In this document: positions 58,201-64,000 of the stretch, one piece after another
How positions within the stretch are numbered: position 1 is the stretch's first letter
Layout: each line of letters begins with the position of its first letter
Source of the DNA: Pyronema omphalodes
Taxonomy: Eukaryota > Ascomycota > Pezizomycetes > Pezizales > Pyronemataceae
Direction: 5' to 3'
DNA length: 64,000 bases
Assembly: GCA_024516155.1 (NCBI GenBank)
Contig: JAJJXM010000060.1
Span: forward strand, 1 to 64,000
The notes under the pieces: generated by a model
Database searches by the model: none
What the model saw: only the letters and a program-made list of their open reading frames with translations
What the model was told of the DNA's origin: nothing
Translations under genes and position numbers: made by a program

Positions 58201-61200
58201 AGGATTGTTGAACCAAATCAAACAAACCGCAACTCACAAGCCACAAGCCACAACCCACAACCCACAACATAGGCCTCACAGAACCTAAACCAAAGAACCC
58301 AAACCAAAGAACCTAAAACCAAAGCAACCTAAAACCAAATAGCCGAAGCCGAAGCCGAAGCCAAAGCCGCAGACCAACACTCAAAGAACCAGAACCGAAA
58401 CAACCAAAGACACAACCAAGGTTGATTAGAGATAAAAACCCCTTATCCGGGGGATCATAATTTCCTCAGGACATGTACCCATATATCGGTATATCAATTC
58501 CCTTCTTGGATAACCCCCCCCCCCACCCCCGGACAACGCCAACACCCCCCCCCCCCCCCCAGCCAACGAAACAGAACCAAGGAAACAAAAGCAGAAATCA
58601 AACTCCATCTTCACACCCCCACCCAATCCCCAGAATCCATAACCACCTCCTAACCCACAAAATAGGGTTCTGGGAATGAGGTAAGGGTGTGGTGTTGGAA
58701 TACTAAGCATCACCAGGCCATAATCAAGACCTGGGGAAATATCATCGGTGGATTAACGGGAAGAGAAGGGATAGGAAGAGAAAAGATAGATTATGTTGAG
58801 AGGATGGATTATGTTGAGAGGATGGATTATGTTGAGAGGATGGATTATGTTGAGAGGATGGATTATGTTGAGAGGATGGATTATGTTGAGAGGATGGATT
58901 ATGTTGAGAGGAAGAGAAGGGATGGGAAGAGAAGGGATGGGAAGAGAAGGGATGGGAAGAGAAGGGATAGATGATGTTGCGAGGATGGATGGGAAGGGAA
59001 GGGATAAATAATATTGAAAAAGGCTCCAAAAGGATTGCTAAGTAGCAGATATTATTACATCAACCCCCCCCCCCCCCCCCCGGGAAGAAGGCTAGAACGA
59101 TATCCAAACAATCCAAACGATCCAAATGCAAGACAGGTAGGCGCAGAAGGTGGGTGGAGGTTGGGCGGATAGGTGGGGCACAAGGGATTATTAGGTAACG
59201 ATGGTGGATTGTGGAGGGAGCTGTAGATGGGCTGTGTTAGTTTAAGGGGTTTGAATAAATATTGGTTATGTGATTTTAGAGATCTGGGTATTTAGGTATT
59301 CGGGGTATTTTGCGTATCGAGGGGAACTAAAGGATAGAGGAACGGAGATAATTACCACTGCAGTGTGTATCTTGAGGGATCAATAAACACTTCAGCTTGT
59401 GAGAATATGAGAATATGAAAGATAAAGTTGTAGAGCTCGAGAGGCCTACAAAAGTTATCCCGGCGAATTTATTTTGTTTTAGATTCCCTAGTTGGAAGCG
59501 TTCGTGAATCGTCAGTCGTGACAATAGAAGTGGGTTGGCAACCCGGATGGTGGTATATAGGTAGGTTGGTTTACCGTGGTCGGTTGAATTCGGCGGAGGG
59601 GTTTTGGTTTTGGTTTTTGTTTCTCGGGTTGGGGAGAATTGGGGTTAATATAGATGACGATATGAAGATACAAAGAACAGAAGAACCGATATCTGCTGCT
59701 GAAAATAAGATTGTATGATGGATGGTCTGTGATGTTTGATTGATTGAGTCTTACAGTTTAGAGTTTGTTTACAGTTTGGTTTGACTATACAACGGCCATA
59801 CAACGACTATACAACGCCTACAGACAACAGACAACAGACAACAGTTTGAAAATCATATAACCTCCATCAATCACAATTACACCCATAAACACCGCAACCA
59901 AAACCCCAACCAACAACGGTCACACAGTATATCCTAATCACAATTCACGATGCATTTCATCATAACTTACCAATCCAAGCTTCCTGCCAACTAAGCCAAG
60001 CTCACTAGCCTTCTAGCCCATAGCCTCAGCGTCTCGCGGGTATCTCGTTTAAGTAATCTCATCAGATATCAAACCCTGCTTCCTGATTCCGGATTTCTGA
60101 TTTCTGGCTAAAATAAAATTTAAAATTTAAAATTTAAATTTCAAAGCCAAAAACCCGACTAAGTCCCGACTAAGTCCCGACTAAGTCCCGACCAAGCCCT
60201 ATGTAAGTAACTAGAAGTGAAGTAACGCAGAACGCAGAACGGATGACGTATCGCGTATCGCGTCTCGCGTGTCTCGTGTCGTTTACCTGCTTCGGTCTTC
60301 AGTCTTCAGTTTTCCGAAACATGATTATCTAAGCATTTCTTGGCTCGGGGTTATTGCTCGGCTCTGCTCTGCTTGTTGATTGTTGATTGTCGGGTAACTA
60401 CAGCGCTGCCATTGATCCTCTTGTGTATTTTTCAAGCTTGGAGGTATACATTAGGTACATACACCGGGTGACGTAAGTTATCTCAAGTCTTGGCTTTGGC
60501 TGGTAGGTGTAGAAGAGTTGGTTACCGTAACTACTATGCGGCGGCTCCTGTAGCCTTAGTTCTTGGATCTCAGGCTTTAGGTCTCGGGCTTCGGTCTATT
60601 TTAAGCTTTTTGATCTCTTGAATATTAGACAGTTTAGACAGTTTAGACAGTTTAGTGAACGTCAAGATTCAAGAGTCAAGAATAAGCTTTCACCATTGAT
60701 CATGTGCCCCCCTATTTTTTTTGTCCCACTATTTGGCATCTAATTTTTGACATCCCCCGGGAACTCCTAGGAGGACCTGGCCTCAAGGGTTCATTTTTCC
60801 CGGAGTTTTTGCTTCTCCATCTTATTTTACACCACCCATATCTATCGATAGCCATGTAGAGCCGCTTCCTAAGTGGAGAGTCAACGAAAGAAGCTTTATT
60901 TACCCCGCGCTTTGCGGTAGCGCATGAAGCTTCACTTTATTTCGCCCGCTAGGTATACGTGCTTCATGAGTTATCAAACTCCACTTCCATTTCCATTTCC
61001 ATTTCCGCCACTCCAGCCACACAAGACACATACTTAGCCTGTATCGCCACATAACTGCCACACTATACACGTATTCCATGCATCCATATTTCCGCCACAC
61101 ACCCTATATCCTTCCGCCACAGTACCTTCGTCTCCACCGCCGCCACAGTGACACAGCCCCTCTCTCTTTCGCCATATAAAACTCACGTGCTCCATTTCCC

Positions 61201-63424
61201 TGTATCTATCCATCTATTACTTTTTGCTTACCCCGTCCCCGTCTCCGTCCCTTCCGTCTCCGTCTCCGTCTCTATCGTCGCCGCAGGTAAATGATCGCCC
61301 ACGTACTGCAGTATACGGAGGATCTGCACTTGGTGGCAGGAACTTTTTCTTTGGGTATGGTCACCTGGTAGTGGTGGTGGTGCCATATTGCAGTCGTGGC
61401 GTGTATGGGTATACATACATCTTGTGAGTCATGAATGTAGATTTACTGGGAATCCATACATTGGTGGTGATTTCCCGGCGCAGTGACGGAGGGGAAAAAG
61501 AGTAACGGGTACACGGAATATAGTGGTTCGAGTCAGACATAGACTCAGAGATATAGGTAGATTGAGTCTTGGGATAGGCTGGATAGCCTGGATTTATAGA
61601 TGGCATGGATGGGTGTTTGAAACATTGACGATTTATGAGGTGATGGAATCGCATACCCTGTGAAGCTATGATAAAGAAGGCTTGGAGGCTCAGAGGTGGG
61701 TGGTGTTTTTGTTTGTGCCTGACTAAACATAAACCACTAACTGCGGTTACTGCCGCTTTGAACTACGGACACAAGCTTTGTACGTACGTCAACACAAGCA
61801 AGCAACCAATTCGCACTGTATCAACCATCAAGGTCCATCTTCATCTTTAAGCTTTTACATATGAACCACTGTTTTGTCTTGTCTTGTCTTGACATACCAT
61901 CTGCCCTTTATCCTTTGCAATCCTTTGCCATGTCATTAGGCCTTGCCTTGCCCTGCCTTGACCTACCTTGCCCTTAGCAACGGCTTTCACTTTTGGCTTT
62001 CAGCAAGCCAAACTGCCAAAGAAGCCCTAGAACTCTGTTGCATCGTGCGAACTTGGTCGAAACCTGGTTTGTTCCGCAGTGTGCGGGGAATCCCTGTTGC
62101 CGGTCTGCGGCTTGCCGAGAATGGCTGGTTCAGGCTTGGCAGGGTGGGGACATGATATTTTGAGGCTTCATTGGATTTTGGGATTTTGGGGCGTTTGGAT
62201 GGATGGATTTGGTAATTTTGGAGATGTTTGAAAGTTGTGTTATGGATCTGTAGAGGTTGTTTTGCTGGAGGATCCGAATTCCTTACAACTCTTATAACCG
62301 TTATCTCCACACCCCAAAGCTCTGAAACGATTCGTGTTTCTGATTGGTATCGCAGCCTCGAGTAAGGAATGGACACCTCAGAAACGAGTTTTAGGTGCAG
62401 AAATATACATTGCAAAGATGACAAAATTCTCTGGTTGGGAACTACATGTATGTAATTGTAACTTCTGATAGGCAGACGCAACAATTTATTAATACGGCTC
62501 GCACTAAGAATCCGTCCAAGTTATGTATTGCGTGCCGGATTAACCCTAACCTTTTGTTCTATTCGTTCGTGATCGTGCTTACGGACAACAGCATGTTGCA
62601 CCGCCATGTTGCATTCCGTTGATCTCACCATGGTAATCGACTGCTTCTGAAATTGTTTAACCGAAAGCGCTTGTCAGTTTGTTCGATTAAGCTTCTACAG
62701 AAGTTAATGCCTCGTCAGACCGCGAAGTTTAGTATGATATATGGTTTTGCTTGTGGTCTAAAGTAATTTCATGAAGAGGTTATTTATTCTCAGCCGTTTG
62801 ACTCAGTGATGGCTGTTTTATTTTTTTGGAGACACAGCGAGAGATTCTTATAGCAACTCTGCTTTGGGCAAATGTTAATGTTTGGCATAAACAACGCTTT
62901 GCCACCTTCTTGTAAAAAAAAACAGTAATAAGTACATGTTCTGAACAAAATATCTCAGCAATTTGCATCTGCCTTGCTTTCGGTGGCCGTCACTCGGCTG
63001 TCGCTTCAGCACTCTGTTGTTTTTGCTGCGTCGTCATTCCTTCGGCTCTTGGGTGGTTTTCTGGGGCGGTTTTTGACCCACTGGCTTGGCATTTGCCAGC
63101 AGATTTCATTGGCTTATTGTCACACACCCTCCGCGACCCCGGCCAGTGTACGTCGCGACCTTAGACGCACCACCTATCACCTGCGCCCAGCTCGGGCTGC
63201 CTTACAAGACCTACCTCGCCATCCCCCCCTCCACTCTCCGCTACTGTTGTCCAACACCCACCACGCTCCAAACTCCCCGTTGAACTAAATCTCGTCACAA
63301 ATACCCCATCTTCCGAAAGCTTTTGTCGCCAAAATCCAACTCCATTTAATCGAAGTAAAGCGTAAAGCTCCAGCTCTGTTCTGCATCTGCACGCGAGATT
63401 CTGCAAGATCCTCAGTCGGCAGAC
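55263..63424. other. 8.2-kb stretch without recognisable genes, rich in simple repeats
   Basis: No frame has a recognisable domain. Composition changes repeatedly: AC/CT-rich at 56340-57000 and 57300-58400, purine-rich at 58740-59010, CT-rich at 61000-61270. Repeats include ATAC at 57712-57731, CAACGGA words at 58105-58155, GCCGAA at 58340-58365, C tracts at 58514-58524, 58545-58560 and 59064-59081, ACAACAG at 59820-59842, CGACTAAGTCC at 60150-60190, TCGCGT words at 60249-60277 and CTTG words at 61874-61970. The nearest genes point away from or out of it, so it may contain long regulatory DNA, untranslated exons or a non-coding RNA. Confidence 0.6.
58789..58975. repeat. two adjoining minisatellites (18-bp x7, then 15-bp x3-4)
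   Basis: GATTATGTTGAGAGGATG is repeated seven times almost perfectly from 58789 to 58914. It is followed directly by GGGATGGGAAGAGAA units to about 58970. One frame reads YVERMD repeats, but this follows from the 18-bp period being a multiple of three. There is no gene context. Confidence 0.92.
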
Positions 63425-64000
63425 ATGTCGTCGTCACCTCGCCCCGAACAACTGATTACCGTAAAGGTTCTTTACGATAATGAAACTCGCCGTTTCAAAA
63501 TTACCTTGAAGGATGTTGGTCCGACATTCTTCGAGCCGAAGGTTCGTAACCGAGCTCATTTCCCACGGTCGGCACCCGCTACAGTTATATATTTACTGAC
63601 GGTTGGTAGATGCGAGAATTACTTGCAATCCCAAGCGGACGCGAGGTCAATTTTTACCGTTACTCGGATAGTGCTGGTGAATGGATCTTGCTCGATCCAA
63701 ACAGCAGTCCTGTATACAAACAGCTCTTCAGAGCTGCCAAGGCTAAGCTGAAGCTTCGCATTAAAGTCATGACCCCAGAGGGGCATGGTAAGATATCACC
63801 TGTCATACATACTAGTTTATTGCTGACATTTTTTACGCAGACACCAAACCACCTCCTGTACAGAACGATACTGCATCCACTCTGGGTTATTTACCAAACT
63901 ATTCTTCCCTTAATGTCAATTCGGTAAGGATACCAACCGCTCAAGCCGCACCATCCATCAGCCAGACAGAACTCGCAGGAGCTGTTGCTGCTGCAGTTAG
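63425..64000 (+). CDS. NBR1-like PB1-domain protein, 5' part
   Basis: The start of a gene that runs off the window. Exons are 63425-63541, 63610-63787 and 63841 to beyond 64000, joined in consistent phase. The first 95 residues or so fit a PB1 domain: ITVKVLYDNETRRFKITLKD, then MRELLAIP, VNFYRYSDSAGEWILLD and KAKLKLRIKVM. After PEGHDTKPPPVQ a Ser/Ala/Pro-rich linker begins. Fungal NBR1-type selective-autophagy receptors start with such a PB1 domain followed by ZZ zinc fingers and an NBR1 fold, but those parts lie outside the window. The assignment therefore rests on the N-terminus only. Another PB1 protein remains possible. Confidence 0.65.

Noticed and set aside
57941..58288. Lys/Asn-rich plus-strand frame of 115 codons
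   Set aside because: It arises from CAACGGAAAAA-type repeats; no start context, no splice partner and no domain.
58789..58975. Regular repeats resembling a CRISPR array
   Set aside because: The units are head-to-tail without unique spacers, and the genome is eukaryotic; it is a minisatellite.

Overview
This window looks like nuclear DNA of a filamentous ascomycete (Pezizomycotina). The genes are interrupted by short introns of about 50-80 nt with GTRNGT-type donors, CTAAC/CTGAC branch sites close to the acceptor, and CAG/TAG acceptors. The gene set is typical of such a fungus: a fungal-type prephenate dehydratase, a CHD/Mit1-type remodeler, a cytoplasmic ribosomal protein gene with an isolated start codon, and mitochondrial rRNA methylation and ribosome genes. 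The protein sequences and the long, low-complexity intergenic DNA suggest Leotiomycetes (Helotiales, possibly Sclerotiniaceae). The class-level call is inference, not proof.

Layout. 1-13.3 kb is a gene-poor accessory region. It holds a T/G microsatellite, degenerate duplications, one small spliced ORF (7118-7412), a tandemly duplicated exon-intron module (7693-8440) that looks decayed, and a 5'-truncated LINE flanked by a perfect 16-bp target-site duplication (9859-10438). 13.3-15.3 kb holds prephenate dehydratase and the RING-box protein RBX1/HRT1. 17.8-19.8 kb (minus) is a gamma-glutamyltransferase-like protein. 22.6-24.5 kb (minus) is a rhomboid protease. 26.3-28.0 kb (minus) is guanine deaminase, and divergent to it at 28.7-29.9 kb is 60S ribosomal protein eL8. 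31.6-33.1 kb (minus) is an MFS transporter. 36.1-37.1 kb is an AIG2/GGCT-like protein whose intron carries a LINE 3'-end insertion. 38.8-39.6 kb is a proline/glutamine-rich glycine-zipper protein. 40.9-42.9 kb (minus) is an unknown membrane protein with an Asp/Ser tail. 44.3-51.2 kb (minus) is a 2204-aa SNF2 remodeler. It is divergent to an Mrm1-type mitochondrial rRNA methyltransferase (51.5-52.9 kb), which is followed by mitochondrial uL22 (53.2-54.1 kb) and a convergent low-molecular-weight protein tyrosine phosphatase (54.4-55.3 kb). 55.3-63.4 kb is a long stretch without a recognisable gene, full of minisatellites and poly-C tracts, before the 5' part of an NBR1-like PB1-domain gene that runs off the window.

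Functional links are those of ordinary housekeeping genes. Mrm1 and uL22m both serve the mitochondrial large ribosomal subunit and sit in tandem. The GGT-like and AIG2/GGCT-like proteins both belong to gamma-glutamyl chemistry but are not neighbours. I see no biosynthetic cluster or defence island. The most unusual items are an 8-nt microexon that encodes the metal-binding His-x-His of guanine deaminase, a family of very short LINE 3'-end insertions (one inside an intron), two homologous 57-nt introns in a duplicated module, and a probable GC-AG intron in RBX1. All exon coordinates come from reading frames and splice motifs by eye, without transcript data.
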